Source: Paenibacillus sp. LHD-117
GTDB taxonomy: Bacteria; Bacillota; Bacilli; Paenibacillales; Paenibacillaceae
NCBI RefSeq assembly: GCF_030929555.1
Contig: NZ_JAVFVT010000025.1
Location: 40,103 to 104,102 of the forward strand
Direction: 5' to 3'
DNA length: 64,000 nt
In this document: piece by piece, positions 18,609 to 28,285 of the stretch
Numbering within the stretch: the stretch's first letter is position 1
Layout of the letters: each line of letters starts with the position of its first letter
Notes under the pieces: model-generated
The model's input: only the letters and a program-made list of their open reading frames with translations
What the model was told of the DNA's origin: nothing
The model's database searches: none
Program-made: the position numbers and the translations under genes

Positions 18609-18622
18609 TGTAAGCGAACTCA
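18609..18622. promoter_or_regulatory. Candidate cre box (CcpA site) upstream of the mmg-like operon
   Basis: TGTAAGCGAACTCA fits the operator consensus TGWNANCGNTNWCA with one mismatch (A for T at position 10); the complementary strand also has a single mismatch. It lies 84 bases ahead of the thiolase start, overlapping the presumed promoter. Catabolite repression of the B. subtilis mmg operon is known, which supports the call. Confidence 0.6.
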
Positions 18623-18676
18623 GCATCATTAGTAGAATAGAGGGCGCCCATTAGACCGAATTATGCCAGCAATAAC

Positions 18677-18710
18677 AAGCGGGACTTCCCTTGGATGGAA
18701 AGTCCCGCTT
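18677..18710 (-). terminator. Terminator after the GH2 gene
   Basis: A perfect 11-bp stem (AAGCGGGACTT with AAGTCCCGCTT) and a 12-base loop, starting 27 bases past the stop of the glycoside hydrolase gene. On the minus strand it is followed by TGTTATTG, a weak T-tract. It separates the sugar locus from the mmg promoter. Confidence 0.75.
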
Positions 18711-18737
18711 CTTCTTCGTCAATAGCGCGTATGTCCG

Positions 18738-20825
18738 CTACCTGCCCTTTATCCCTGCAATGGCGGCGTAATCCCGCTCCAGCTTCAACTTGACCGGCTT
18801 CTCCGTTTCGCGGTCCATATGATAGAGTCCCATCGTCTGCACCCACTGGCCGTGATTGACGTACCAGTTGTACATCGGCCAATAATCAATGCCGGCCAAA
18901 AAACCATCCGGTCTCGCCCGACCGCCGGAGTCGACAGCCGATTTCTCCAGCAAGGCCCTCAGCGTCTCCTCGTACATCCGCACCTGCGTGTCCGCCTCGC
19001 TATTGTCCTCACGGCTCCAGTAGCCGTATTCCGTATTCAGAATCGGCTTGTCCGGCCAGCGGAGGTGGGTTTCCTCCAGAAACCGCTTCGTCCCTTCGTA
19101 TGCTTCGCCGCCATGGAAAATGCCGAAGTACATCGTCCATGAAGCAACATCCAGCGGCTCCATCGATTCGTCATGCGCTCCTGGCTGATCCGCGGCCGCG
19201 CTTTGAGTAATAAGCCTTCCGTCATCGTAACGCTCCCGCGAATCGCGAACAAGCCGCTCGTTGTACGCCTTCCGAAGCAGCACATCCTTGCTTTCGTTCT
19301 GCGTGCTCCACATCAGAACGGAAGGCCGGTTGTACTGGGAGAAGATCATCTCGCGCCACATTTGATCGGAGAGTCTCTTCTTCTCTTGCGTCTCGTAATG
19401 GATGGTCTCGAACTGCCAAAGCGGAATTTCGCTCATGGCCGCTAGTCCAATGCGATCCGTCAACAGATAGGTGTACACATGGTTAGGGTAATGGGCGGTA
19501 CGGACCATGCTCGCATAAAGGCCGCGTATTTGCAGCAGATCGTCAGCTATCCGCTTCCATTCCGCTGTACGGCCGAAGAGGGGCCATTCCTCATGGCGGG
19601 CAATGCCTCGCAAAAATACAGGATTGCCGTTCAGAAGGATTTGGCTTCCCTCCGTCTTCAAGGTCCGTATTCCGAACTGGGTCGTCAAGCCGTCCTCCTC
19701 CTTGCCGCCGCTCGCCAGCTTAAGCTCCGCCACATAGAGGTTCGGATGCTCCATATCCCACAGATTCGGGTTCCGGATTCGCACGTCCCAGCTTATGGCC
19801 GCGATCTCGCGGGCTTTCAGCGCAACCTCGCGCTCCTCCCAACCGTCCGATTCCGCTTGGGACGCTATAATGGTATCCGCATAAGGGGAGGCTAACCGTT
19901 GCCGAAGATCGTCGACCGCTTCGAATAAACTGCCCGTTAGCGTTACGGCCGCCGCCTGATCCGAACGGTTCTCAACAACCGCCTTGACGCGGATCGTTCC
20001 TTGTTCGTCCAGAGGGACCACATCCAGACGGGCGAGATACGCATACGGAGCCGCTTCCAGATAAAGGTCCTGGATGACGCCGGTATAGTTAAAGAAATCC
20101 GTATCCTTGATCGCCGGGATCGTGTCGATCCTGCTGCCCCAGGGAGGGTTGTCGACGCGGATGACGATCGTGTTGGCGCCTTCCTTGACCAGCGGCGTCA
20201 CATCCAGAGCGAACGGCGTGAAGCCGCCCTCGTGATACCCCGCCCATTTTCCATTGATCCAAATATCGCAAACATAGTTGATTCCAAGGCTTTTCAACGT
20301 AACAGCCTTGCCGTTCCACTCCTTACCCAGCTCGAACGCGCGTCGATACCAGACGCCGTTCTCGTAATGCTCCGCGCCGGACGGGCTTTCCTCATCCGTC
20401 ATCGTATTCTCTGGCCGCGGCAGGATCGTCGCGGCCCAAGCCGAATCTTCGTAGCTCTCTCCGGTTCGCCCGCCGGACTCCGCCTCGACCAGAGTGACCC
20501 ATTCCCGACTGCGCGGAGCCATCGAACGCTCATTGCCGCTGTCGAAGCGCTCCTTGCGCCATTCTCCGCCTAGCGGCATAGTCAATCTCCGCTGCGGCTC
20601 GAAAGAAGGAACCGGCATTCCGTTCTGGACCGGAATCCATCCCCCCGATAACTCGCGAAGCTCCATAGTTGGCCGCAAAAAACCTCCTTGCGACGTTGCC
20701 GGCAGTATCTCCCACATCTCTGTTCCTCCATTCCCGTCTCCGCCATCCATCGTGTCAAGCAGAACGGCCGCACCCAGCAAGAGCGCGGCCGCCAACAGCA
20801 AAGGCAAACGTTTATCCATTGACAT
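18738..20825 (-). CDS. Glycoside hydrolase family 2 protein, membrane-anchored or secreted
   Basis: A 695-residue GH2 enzyme (beta-galactosidase/beta-glucuronidase clan) with an N-terminal hydrophobic segment (about 6-24), so it acts outside the cytoplasm. The sugar-binding jelly roll (about 140-260) contains ENGVWYRRAFELGKEW and GINYVCDIWINGKWAGYHEG. The Ig-like domain follows, then the TIM barrel from about residue 400 with GNPVFLRGIARHEEWPLFGR. The acid/base Glu is in SVLMWSTQNES and the nucleophile Glu in ILNTEYGYWS. The gene starts three bases after the binding-protein stop and shares its operon, so it probably trims the oligosaccharide that the transporter takes up. The sugar specificity cannot be read from the sequence. 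Confidence 0.88.
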   Translation of the reverse strand: MSMDKRLPLLLAAALLLGAAVLLDTMDGGDGNGGTEMWEILPATSQGGFLRPTMELRELSGGWIPVQNGMPVPSFEPQRRLTMPLGGEWRKERFDSGNERSMAPRSREWVTLVEAESGGRTGESYEDSAWAATILPRPENTMTDEESPSGAEHYENGVWYRRAFELGKEWNGKAVTLKSLGINYVCDIWINGKWAGYHEGGFTPFALDVTPLVKEGANTIVIRVDNPPWGSRIDTIPAIKDTDFFNYTGVIQDLYLEAAPYAYLARLDVVPLDEQGTIRVKAVVENRSDQAAAVTLTGSLFEAVDDLRQRLASPYADTIIASQAESDGWEEREVALKAREIAAISWDVRIRNPNLWDMEHPNLYVAELKLASGGKEEDGLTTQFGIRTLKTEGSQILLNGNPVFLRGIARHEEWPLFGRTAEWKRIADDLLQIRGLYASMVRTAHYPNHVYTYLLTDRIGLAAMSEIPLWQFETIHYETQEKKRLSDQMWREMIFSQYNRPSVLMWSTQNESKDVLLRKAYNERLVRDSRERYDDGRLITQSAAADQPGAHDESMEPLDVASWTMYFGIFHGGEAYEGTKRFLEETHLRWPDKPILNTEYGYWSREDNSEADTQVRMYEETLRALLEKSAVDSGGRARPDGFLAGIDYWPMYNWYVNHGQWVQTMGLYHMDRETEKPVKLKLERDYAAIAGIKGR

Positions 20826-20828
20826 CCA

Positions 20829-22523
20829 TTATTTGCCTGATACGGATTGATACCATTCATTGACTTCCTTCGTGACCTGTTCCCCGCCGTTCTTCTTCCA
20901 TCTCTCCACGAACGCGTCGTACTCGTCGAGCGGCAGCTTGCCGTAGATGATTTTGTTGAACGTCTCCGCTTCCGACTGCTTCAGCAGATTCCATTTGCTC
21001 TGCATCGTCTCTGTCGGAGCGCCGTTAAAATAATTTTTGCGGCGAATATCCTTCTGATCCATAACGACCTTGGCGCCATACCAATTCTCCGGCTTTCGCT
21101 TCTGTGCCAGCAGCTTCTCGTACGGGGTTTCCGGCTGCTCGCCGTTCGCCAGCTTGACGAGAGTCATCATATACAAGTCGGGGATGACGGCCGGGTTGTT
21201 GTTGAATCCGGTTATGAACATGAACTCGTTGTTATAATCCTTGATCTTCGCCGGATCGCTTGTCGGCTGCCCATCCACAATGTCCCAGTCGTACCCTTGG
21301 GCGAATCCGTACTCGAACTCTCCGCCTACCGACGGGTTTGCGTAATTTTCCAATAAGTAATTGTAATAAACAAAGATGGCTTCAGGATGCTTTGCGTCTT
21401 TGCTGATCAGAATATTGCCGTTCGCGCCCGTGCTGCTTCTCCACTTCGTCCCGATCTTGCCGTCCGGTCCGGCCGGAATCGGATACGCCTTATATTCGGC
21501 ATGCGGCACGTTCTTGACCAAGTCCGGAGCCGGCCAGTCCGGTATCCATTGCGCGCCGGGCAGGATGCCCGCATTGCCTTTGGTCCATATCTCGGCGGAC
21601 TTGCCTTCGTCCCACAACGCCGCGTCGGGGTGAATGTACCCCTTCTTCATCCATTCGTTCAGCTTGGCAAGCGCCTGCTTCGTGCCGGGATGAATGGATC
21701 CGTACCGCAACGTGCCGTCCTCTGCCATATTCCATTGCTCGGGCACTTCGCCGTAAGCGGCGAACACCCATTCCAGCGATCCCATCCAGCTGTTGTAGCC
21801 GGACTTCATCGCGCCCGTGAGCGGATATACCTGATCCGGAGGAAGATTGTCCGGATTGTTGTTCTTGAATTGCTCCATAATGATCTCCAGGTCGGCGATC
21901 GTCTTCGGCGCGGACAGGTTCAGCTTCTTCATCCAATCCTCTCGGAACCATAGCGCGGTGTTATCGTTGTCCAAATTTTCCAGGATCGGCAGCGCGTACT
22001 TCTTCCCGTCCTTCGTATACGGATACCAGATTTCCGGATGCTTCTCCGCATGTTCCTTCAAGACCGGAGAAGCATACTGCTCGAACAGCTCGTCGATGGC
22101 CATGAACTCTTCCGAGTCGATCAACTGGCCGATAACGACCGGATCGTCGTAATACGGAACGAAGTCCGGAATCTCCTCGCCGGAGGACAACGCCAGCTGC
22201 AGCTTCTGTTTGTACTGGTCCGTGTTCGCCGGTTCCCAGATGTTCTTGATCTTGATGCCAAGCTTCTCTTCCGCCCAGCGGCTGTGGACATTGTTTTCCT
22301 TCGTGTCCCCGTTCGTATATTTCCGCTGGCGCCCGACACTTGTAATTTCGATAGGCGTCGTATATTTGCCGTCTACGATGGCGGATTCGGCCGCTTTCGT
22401 CGGTTCGGCGACCGGCTCTTCGTTGCTCGGCTTATCGTTCCCTCCCTGGCTGCACGCGGATAGCAGCGCGATGGATAAGACGGATACGAGCAGCGGCTTA
22501 AGCCATGTTTTCTTCGTGATCAT
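20829..22523 (-). CDS. Oligosaccharide-binding lipoprotein (LplA/extracellular solute-binding family 1)
   Basis: A 564-residue lipoprotein: basic N-terminus, hydrophobic core, lipobox IALLSACSQ. Its length and motifs (WAEEKLGIKIKNIWEPANT, FVPYYDDPVVIGQLIDS, WFREDWMKKLNLSAPKT) match the large Paenibacillus binding proteins that partner LplB/LplC permeases. AAGGGGGAG precedes the ATG. It lies downstream of the kinase-regulator pair on the same strand, while the two permease genes are divergent on the other strand. Together they form one importer, with the ATPase (MsmK/YurJ type) presumably encoded elsewhere. Expression is probably under the adjacent YesN regulator. Confidence 0.92.
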   Translation of the reverse strand: MITKKTWLKPLLVSVLSIALLSACSQGGNDKPSNEEPVAEPTKAAESAIVDGKYTTPIEITSVGRQRKYTNGDTKENNVHSRWAEEKLGIKIKNIWEPANTDQYKQKLQLALSSGEEIPDFVPYYDDPVVIGQLIDSEEFMAIDELFEQYASPVLKEHAEKHPEIWYPYTKDGKKYALPILENLDNDNTALWFREDWMKKLNLSAPKTIADLEIIMEQFKNNNPDNLPPDQVYPLTGAMKSGYNSWMGSLEWVFAAYGEVPEQWNMAEDGTLRYGSIHPGTKQALAKLNEWMKKGYIHPDAALWDEGKSAEIWTKGNAGILPGAQWIPDWPAPDLVKNVPHAEYKAYPIPAGPDGKIGTKWRSSTGANGNILISKDAKHPEAIFVYYNYLLENYANPSVGGEFEYGFAQGYDWDIVDGQPTSDPAKIKDYNNEFMFITGFNNNPAVIPDLYMMTLVKLANGEQPETPYEKLLAQKRKPENWYGAKVVMDQKDIRRKNYFNGAPTETMQSKWNLLKQSEAETFNKIIYGKLPLDEYDAFVERWKKNGGEQVTKEVNEWYQSVSGK

Positions 22524-22635
22524 GTTTGTTCTCCCCCTTGTGGTATGGTGTGGAATACGTTCATCTTAGCAATCGGCTGTATGCGTTACCATAAGGGTTT
22601 GTTAGTTTAATAGGGGTTTGTTATTCATTGCTCGT

Positions 22636-24270
22636 TCATTCCGAAGAGGGCGAATGGCGCTCCCGGTACTCCTGCGGCGTCATATGGTAATACTTGCGGA
22701 ACACCTTGATAAAGTGCGTAGGATCCATGTAGCCGACCCGCTCGCAAATCTCGTATACCTTCAGCCCGCTCTCGGCGAGAAGCCGGCACGCCCTGTCCAT
22801 CCGGACATTCGTCATATATTCGCTTAAGCTCTGCCCGGTCTCCAGCTTGTATATTTTCGATAGATGAGTGGGATGCACATGGACCGCGTCGGCGATCGCC
22901 CTCAGCGAGGCGTCGGCATGCAGACGATCCTCGATAAATTGATGCACCTTGCGGATGATGCTTTGCCTGCTCGTCTGCACCTCCTGCCGCTGTCTCTCCA
23001 GAATAAGAAGGAACATGTCGTCCGACCACTTATGCAATGCCGCAATCGAGCGGAAAGGCGCATAATCGCTAAGCGAAGCCATTAGCTCGGGAGCCAGCTG
23101 GCTCAAGTAGGAGCCGTTCCGGTGAATCAGCTGAATGTAAGCCGTGCTAATTTCCATCCCGGCGATAAGCAGATGCTCAAGCGATTCCGGCCAATGGCTT
23201 CCGAGCTCCTTGAACAGCTCGTCGAGCCGAAGACGGGCCTGCTCCCATTGCGACATCTCCAGCAATTGCAGCAACGTCGGCGAGCTCTGCAGCGTCCTCA
23301 GCGACTTCGGTGCGGCGCTTGGCGCCGGAGATTCGAACAGGATCAGCTCCTGCCTGTCGCCGACCTGCTGCCGGAAGCTGGCGACCGCCTTTCCGTACGT
23401 GGCATGGACACCCTCCGGGAAATTCAGTTCGTCCGTCAAAAACAGCGACACGGGCTCCTTTAGTATCGCTTTCAGCTTCTGCTGCAGCCCGAGCATGACC
23501 CGCTCCAGAAGATGCAGCACGCCTTCCGTCTCCTCCATGGGCTTAAGCAGCAGGACAAGATAGCCGAGGTCGTCCCGGCAGCCCCATACGTGGAAATCGG
23601 GAGCCATCCACTCTTCGGCTATATTGAGCACGGCAAATTCGACCCAATCCCGATCGGCTCCCGCAGCTTCCGCGAATGCGGCGTCGGCGTCCTTCTCCAG
23701 CCGGAGCAGCATCATCCATACCTTGTCCGACTCTTCGAACGGAAGTCCGTAACGCTCCGCCTGCTCCCGCCAAGGAATGTATCCGCGTCTGCCCGTCAGC
23801 CAGGAACGGAGCAGATGGCTGCGGATGAGAGGCAAATTTTCGCCCACCGTATACCTGAGCTTCTGAACGGCCCGCCGGTCCGTTTCCCTCTGATCCAGCT
23901 GCTCCAGCGCCTTGCGGACAACGCGGAACAACTCCTCGTCCTTTACCGGCTTGAGCAAATAGTCGAAGGCATTCAGCCGCATCGCCTGCTTCGCGTATTC
24001 GAATTCCGAATAACCGGAGAACAGAATACACACCGTCTCCGTCCTCTTCTTCGCTATTTCTTCGATCAGCTCAAGCCCGGAGAGCTCTTGCATGGCAATA
24101 TCGCTGATGACGATATCGATTGGAAAAGTATCCATCAGCTCAAGCGCCTCAAGCGGGGAATACGCTTTGTGAACCACATCGATGCCGAGCTCATCCCATG
24201 GCTTGTGATCGGCCAGATTGTCTACCCAATGCGCTTCATCGTCCACGATCAACAGATGTCTCATTGTCAT
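22636..24270 (-). CDS. YesN-type response regulator (AraC output)
   Basis: A 544-residue regulator starting at ATG 24270 in an ATGA overlap with the kinase stop, with GGAGGAAGGAG just upstream; ATG 24264 is an alternative. The receiver shows HLLIVDDE, Asp57 in IVISDIAMQELSG and NAFDYLLKPVKDEEL. The C-terminal AraC domain (about 440-540) shows LRAIADAVHVHPTHLSKIYK and YEICERVGYMDPTHFIKVFRKYYH. By family, phosphorylation by the partner kinase lets it activate the nearby binding protein-GH2 operon and the divergent permeases. The 112-base gap to the binding-protein gene may hold a regulated promoter. Confidence 0.93.
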   Translation of the reverse strand: MTMRHLLIVDDEAHWVDNLADHKPWDELGIDVVHKAYSPLEALELMDTFPIDIVISDIAMQELSGLELIEEIAKKRTETVCILFSGYSEFEYAKQAMRLNAFDYLLKPVKDEELFRVVRKALEQLDQRETDRRAVQKLRYTVGENLPLIRSHLLRSWLTGRRGYIPWREQAERYGLPFEESDKVWMMLLRLEKDADAAFAEAAGADRDWVEFAVLNIAEEWMAPDFHVWGCRDDLGYLVLLLKPMEETEGVLHLLERVMLGLQQKLKAILKEPVSLFLTDELNFPEGVHATYGKAVASFRQQVGDRQELILFESPAPSAAPKSLRTLQSSPTLLQLLEMSQWEQARLRLDELFKELGSHWPESLEHLLIAGMEISTAYIQLIHRNGSYLSQLAPELMASLSDYAPFRSIAALHKWSDDMFLLILERQRQEVQTSRQSIIRKVHQFIEDRLHADASLRAIADAVHVHPTHLSKIYKLETGQSLSEYMTNVRMDRACRLLAESGLKVYEICERVGYMDPTHFIKVFRKYYHMTPQEYRERHSPSSE

Positions 24271-26033
24271 TGTTCTCCTTCCTCCGGATCGAGCGGACCC
24301 GACTGGTCCCATTCGATCCACATTAACCGCACGATCAGACCGCCGACAGGCGCCTGCTCTATAGCAAGCTCGGCTCCCGCCGGATACCTATGGGCAAGCC
24401 GCTGCCTGACATTCCATAATCCATATCCGACGGGCGGATCCTCCGGAGCCAGCATCGCGCTCCGCAAGGCCTCAAGTTCGGGTTCGGCCATTCCTCTCCC
24501 GTTATCCGCCACCTCAATCCAGGTACGGTTCCCCTCCATGCCGCCCCGAATCGCAATAACTGCCGGCCGAACGCTGCCTCTTAGCCCGTGCATGACCGCA
24601 TTCTCCACCAGCGGCTGAAGGATGAGTCTCGGCACCAATTGCCCGTGCAGCTCCTCCGGGATATCGATTTCAATCCCTAACCGCGGATTTCTCATCCGCT
24701 GGATGTCCAAATAATTCATGACGGCCCCGATCTCGCTACTGAGCTGCACCTCCGTCATATCGATGCGAGTCATGTAGCGATAATAGTCGCTTAAGTTATG
24801 CGCCATCGAGACGGCGACCTTGTCCTGCTTCATCTCGATCATGTTGATCATAAACCCGATCGAATTGTACAGGAAATGAGGATTGATCTGGGCCTGCAGC
24901 TGCTTCAGGTAAGCATCCTTAGCCCGCAGCTGCTCCTTGAGCACATGCTCGATCAACGTTCCGATCTGCTTGCTCATCTCGTTGAACCGGTCAAAAACGA
25001 AGTGAAATTCATCCTTACGTTCCGTCTTGATCCGAACCGAATATTGGCCGGACTGAATCGCCTTCAGCCCTCTCATCAGCGTCTTCATTGGCGAGAGCAC
25101 CTGCCGGTACAGCATGTATGACATCACGATCGAAATGATAAAGAGCAGGACAAATACCGCGTAGAAGAAGAGGTTCACGACGGACAGGGGCTTCATGGCG
25201 TCGCTGAGCGGCGTGCAATCCACGATATGCCATCCCAGGCTATCCGATTTCACTCCGGTAACCAGGAAATGGCGTCTTTCCGCCCCAAAGGTAAACTGGA
25301 ACGAATCGCCTACCGTCCGGCCCTTCAATTGCCCGATGATCAACGCCGTCAATTTTTCTTCTTTCCGGCTGCCTTCGATGTATTGATCCTCCATGTCGTA
25401 CAGCAGCATCGTCCCCCTGTCGACTTCGGTCGCCCGGTCGAGCGTGTCCCGAATGTTCGATTCCGGGAAGGAAGCGCCTACTATTGTGGTCGCATGGAGA
25501 GCCTTGTTATTCCGGATAATGCCGTCCAAGGCGAACTTATAGAAATTGCGCCCATTGTCGCCTGTCTCTGCGCCGCCTTCCGGAAGCAGCTCCCACTTGG
25601 CGGACAGCCGATCGGTGAACAGCTCCTTGCGATACACTCTGTTATCCAGGGCGATCAGCTCGTCGTTGAACACGGAATAGACGGCGTACGAGCTTTTCCA
25701 CTGCGCGAAGGTATTCTCCTTGTAAGCCATTGTGCCCCGGATGGCGGAGCGGTTCTCGATCCGGTCGTAGTCGAGCGGATCCATATAGAGGGAGGCGAAC
25801 TGCTTGACGGAAGAATCCGTCAATAGGATCAGCTGGAAGTCGGCCATCTGCCGCACTTTGCTGTCAAGCTCGCCCGCTAGAAGCATCAGCTTCTGCAGAT
25901 TGGATCGGCGGATTTCATCCTGCAGGATCGCCGTTGTCCGTTGATGCGCAATTCCGTATACGGCCATAATGACGAGAAACATAAGAGCCAAGCCTAAATT
26001 CAGCTTCCTGAACAAATTGCCGCGAACATTCAT
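24267..26033 (-). CDS. YesM-type sensor histidine kinase
   Basis: A 588-residue membrane kinase. Helix 1 (about 11-30), a large extracellular dCache-like sensor (about 35-275, ending in FLVTGVKSDSLGWHIVDCTP) and helix 2 (about 288-310) precede HAMP. The His_kinase box is LQAQINPHFLYNSIGFMINM. The ATPase part has LILQPLVENAVMHGL, then EVADNGRGM and GYGLWNVRQRLAH. GGGGTC precedes ATG 26033. It is divergent from the permease operon across 137 bases. By family it senses an extracellular carbohydrate or cell-wall state and phosphorylates the YesN partner. Confidence 0.93.
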   Translation of the reverse strand: MNVRGNLFRKLNLGLALMFLVIMAVYGIAHQRTTAILQDEIRRSNLQKLMLLAGELDSKVRQMADFQLILLTDSSVKQFASLYMDPLDYDRIENRSAIRGTMAYKENTFAQWKSSYAVYSVFNDELIALDNRVYRKELFTDRLSAKWELLPEGGAETGDNGRNFYKFALDGIIRNNKALHATTIVGASFPESNIRDTLDRATEVDRGTMLLYDMEDQYIEGSRKEEKLTALIIGQLKGRTVGDSFQFTFGAERRHFLVTGVKSDSLGWHIVDCTPLSDAMKPLSVVNLFFYAVFVLLFIISIVMSYMLYRQVLSPMKTLMRGLKAIQSGQYSVRIKTERKDEFHFVFDRFNEMSKQIGTLIEHVLKEQLRAKDAYLKQLQAQINPHFLYNSIGFMINMIEMKQDKVAVSMAHNLSDYYRYMTRIDMTEVQLSSEIGAVMNYLDIQRMRNPRLGIEIDIPEELHGQLVPRLILQPLVENAVMHGLRGSVRPAVIAIRGGMEGNRTWIEVADNGRGMAEPELEALRSAMLAPEDPPVGYGLWNVRQRLAHRYPAGAELAIEQAPVGGLIVRLMWIEWDQSGPLDPEEGEQ

Positions 26034-26170
26034 CGTATATGACCCCTTCTTCTCCCAAATGCCTAAGGAAACCCTACCCGCCTAACAACGCCTTATGGGA
26101 ACGGTTCCTGCCAGCCAGTAAGATGAAGTATATATGAATTCGCGTTTATTCGAAAAGGGGGTACTTCCAC

Positions 26171-27127
26171 TTGCGTCAACCTGAGCCGTCAACCAAACCT
26201 CCTGCCGCGGCAGGACGCCAGGCGCGTTATATTCATCCCATGCGGCAGCATACCTGGATGCTGCATCTCATGGCGCTTCCGGCCGTCGTCTTCACCTTTA
26301 TCTTCGCATACCTTCCGATGTCAGGCATCCTGATGGCTTTCCAACATTTCAAGCCAAAGCGAGGCCTCTTCGGCTCCGAGTGGGTAGGGCTGGAGCACTT
26401 TCGCTATCTGGTGCAGAACGAATATTTCATCCGCATATTAGGCAATACGCTGTTCTTCGCCTGCATCAAAATCGCGTTAAACCTGGCCGTGCCGTTTATA
26501 TTCGCGCTGCTGTTGAACGAAGTCCGAAAGTCACTCATTAAACGTTCCGTACAGACGCTGGTCTACTTGCCGCACTTCCTTTCATGGGTCGTCTTGGCAG
26601 GCATTCTATTAGACATGCTGTCGCAGACCGGTATCGTCAATCAATTCCTCGGCTGGCTGCTCGGCATCAAGCCGATCTTCTTCCTTGGCGAAGGGGGCTG
26701 GTTCCGCGTTGTCGTCATTGTAAGCGATGTGTGGAAGGAATTCGGATTCAGCACAATTGTCTTTCTTGCCGCGCTCGCAGGGGTGAATCCGTCTCTATAC
26801 GAAGCCGCCGAGGTAGACGGCGCGAGCCGGTGGCAGCAGACGATTCACGTCACCATTCCAGCGCTTATGCCGATCCTAATCGTCGTCGGCACGCTTGCGC
26901 TCGGAGGCGTTCTGAACGCGAATTTCGACCAAATCTTCAACCTGTACAACTCGCTTGTCTATGACAAAGGGGACATTATCGACACGTTCGTCTATCGCGA
27001 AGGACTGCTCAGCGGGCAATACAGCTTCGCCACGGCCGTCGGACTGATGAAATCGGTCGTCAGCTTGCTGCTGATCGTCGTGTCCTATGCGCTGGCTTAC
27101 CGTTTCGCCAACTACCGCATTTTCTAA
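26171..27127 (+). CDS. Sugar ABC transporter permease, LplB type
   Basis: A 318-residue inner-membrane permease with six predicted helices. It carries the binding-protein-dependent transport signature EAAEVDGASRWQQTIHVTIPAL near residue 215, the EAA loop that docks to the ATPase. The start is TTG 26171 with AAAAGGGGG nine bases before it. An ATG at 26240 would lack a ribosome site but would remove an unusual N-terminal stretch rich in proline and alanine. It is followed 33 bases later by the second permease. Divergent kinase, regulator and binding-protein genes complete the locus. Confidence 0.92.
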   Translation: MRQPEPSTKPPAAAGRQARYIHPMRQHTWMLHLMALPAVVFTFIFAYLPMSGILMAFQHFKPKRGLFGSEWVGLEHFRYLVQNEYFIRILGNTLFFACIKIALNLAVPFIFALLLNEVRKSLIKRSVQTLVYLPHFLSWVVLAGILLDMLSQTGIVNQFLGWLLGIKPIFFLGEGGWFRVVVIVSDVWKEFGFSTIVFLAALAGVNPSLYEAAEVDGASRWQQTIHVTIPALMPILIVVGTLALGGVLNANFDQIFNLYNSLVYDKGDIIDTFVYREGLLSGQYSFATAVGLMKSVVSLLLIVVSYALAYRFANYRIF

Positions 27128-27160
27128 TCGAATCCGCCCCTAAGGAGGCTACAAACCGGC

Positions 27161-28030
27161 ATGTACCATAAAACATACGGCTACCGCGTATTTTCGGCTT
27201 TCAACCATCTCTTCCTCATTGCTTTGTCCGTGCTCTGCATTCTGCCGCTCATTCATTTGCTGGCGGTTTCCTTCAGCGGCCCGGCGCCCGCGAACGCAGG
27301 GCTGGTCACGTTCTGGCCAAAGGACTTTACGCTTGAGGCTTATTATAAAACGTTCGAGAACCCGAACTTTATGAAATCCGCATGGATGTCCGTGCAACGG
27401 ACCGTGCTGGGCACCGCGCTCAGCATATCCGTGACGGCCTGCGCGGCGTATGCCTTGTCGAAAGAATTTATTTTCAAAGGACGCAACTTCTATATGTGGT
27501 ATTTCATCTTCACGATGTTGTTCAGCGGGGGGATAATACCGAGTTATATTCTCATAACGAAGCTGGGGCTTATCAACACGTTGTGGGCGCTTGTCCTGCC
27601 CGGTCTCGTCGGCGTGTACAATATCATTCTCATGCTGAACTTCTTCCGCAATATTCCGCGGGAGCTGGAGGAGGCGGCCGTCATCGACGGCGCCAACCAC
27701 TTCCAGACGTTCTTCCGCATCTATTTGCCGATTTCCCTGCCGTCTATCGCAACCATTACGCTGTTCATCATAGTCGGGCACTGGAATTCCTACTTCGACG
27801 GCCTGATCTACATGCGCGAGGTGGAGAAGCTGCCGCTGGCCACGCTGCTGCAAACGATCGTCGTCCAGACCGACTTCACAAACATGGATCCGGAGACGAT
27901 TAAAAATTTATCCCAGCGGACCGTAAAATCCGCGCAAATCTTTATCAGCCTCATCCCGATTCTGGTTATCTATCCTTTCCTGCAAAAATACTTCGTCCAC
28001 GGCATCGTGCTGGGCGCGGTGAAGGAGTAA
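27161..28030 (+). CDS. Sugar ABC transporter permease, LplC/YtcP type
   Basis: A 289-residue second permease of the heterodimeric importer, with six helices and the EAA loop ELEEAAVIDGANHFQTFFRI near residue 170. The C-terminus FLQKYFVHGIVLGAVKE is typical for carbohydrate permeases of this family. AAGGAGG lies 12 bases upstream of the ATG and 33 bases separate it from LplB. No ATPase gene follows, as usual for Paenibacillus oligosaccharide importers that share one MsmX-type ATPase. A weak hairpin (GCTTGC with GCAAGC) near 28040 without a T-tract may mark the operon end. Confidence 0.93.
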   Translation: MYHKTYGYRVFSAFNHLFLIALSVLCILPLIHLLAVSFSGPAPANAGLVTFWPKDFTLEAYYKTFENPNFMKSAWMSVQRTVLGTALSISVTACAAYALSKEFIFKGRNFYMWYFIFTMLFSGGIIPSYILITKLGLINTLWALVLPGLVGVYNIILMLNFFRNIPRELEEAAVIDGANHFQTFFRIYLPISLPSIATITLFIIVGHWNSYFDGLIYMREVEKLPLATLLQTIVVQTDFTNMDPETIKNLSQRTVKSAQIFISLIPILVIYPFLQKYFVHGIVLGAVKE

Positions 28031-28218
28031 CGTGGAGGCTTGCCGCGAGCGCAAGCTGTAGGTTCGTTTCGCGGATCTAGCGGCATCCTTCTCTGACATC
28101 TCCCTATTATACGAGCATGCTCCAACGACCTGACAGAGAATCCGGTTGCCGGCAGTGGGAAAATTGTACAAAGAAACGGAACACGGAGAAACCTATCTTT
28201 TGGCGCGCCCCCGCTATT

Positions 28219-28226
28219 CATACAAT
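28219..28226 (+). promoter_or_regulatory. Possible sporulation-type -10 element
   Basis: CATACAAT is an exact match to the mother-cell sigma-E -10 consensus, 60 bases ahead of the small glycine-rich protein gene. No good sigma-E or sigma-K -35 is visible at the right spacing, so this is only a suggestion. Confidence 0.25.
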
Positions 28227-28285
28227 CTATGAAGGTATGAACGGAATATAGTAAATAGATATCCTATCGAAAGCGAGGTGTTCAT

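Noticed and set aside
27149..27853. 234-codon minus-strand frame opposite the LplC-type permease
   Set aside because: Antisense to a permease with an intact EAA loop; no domain of its own.
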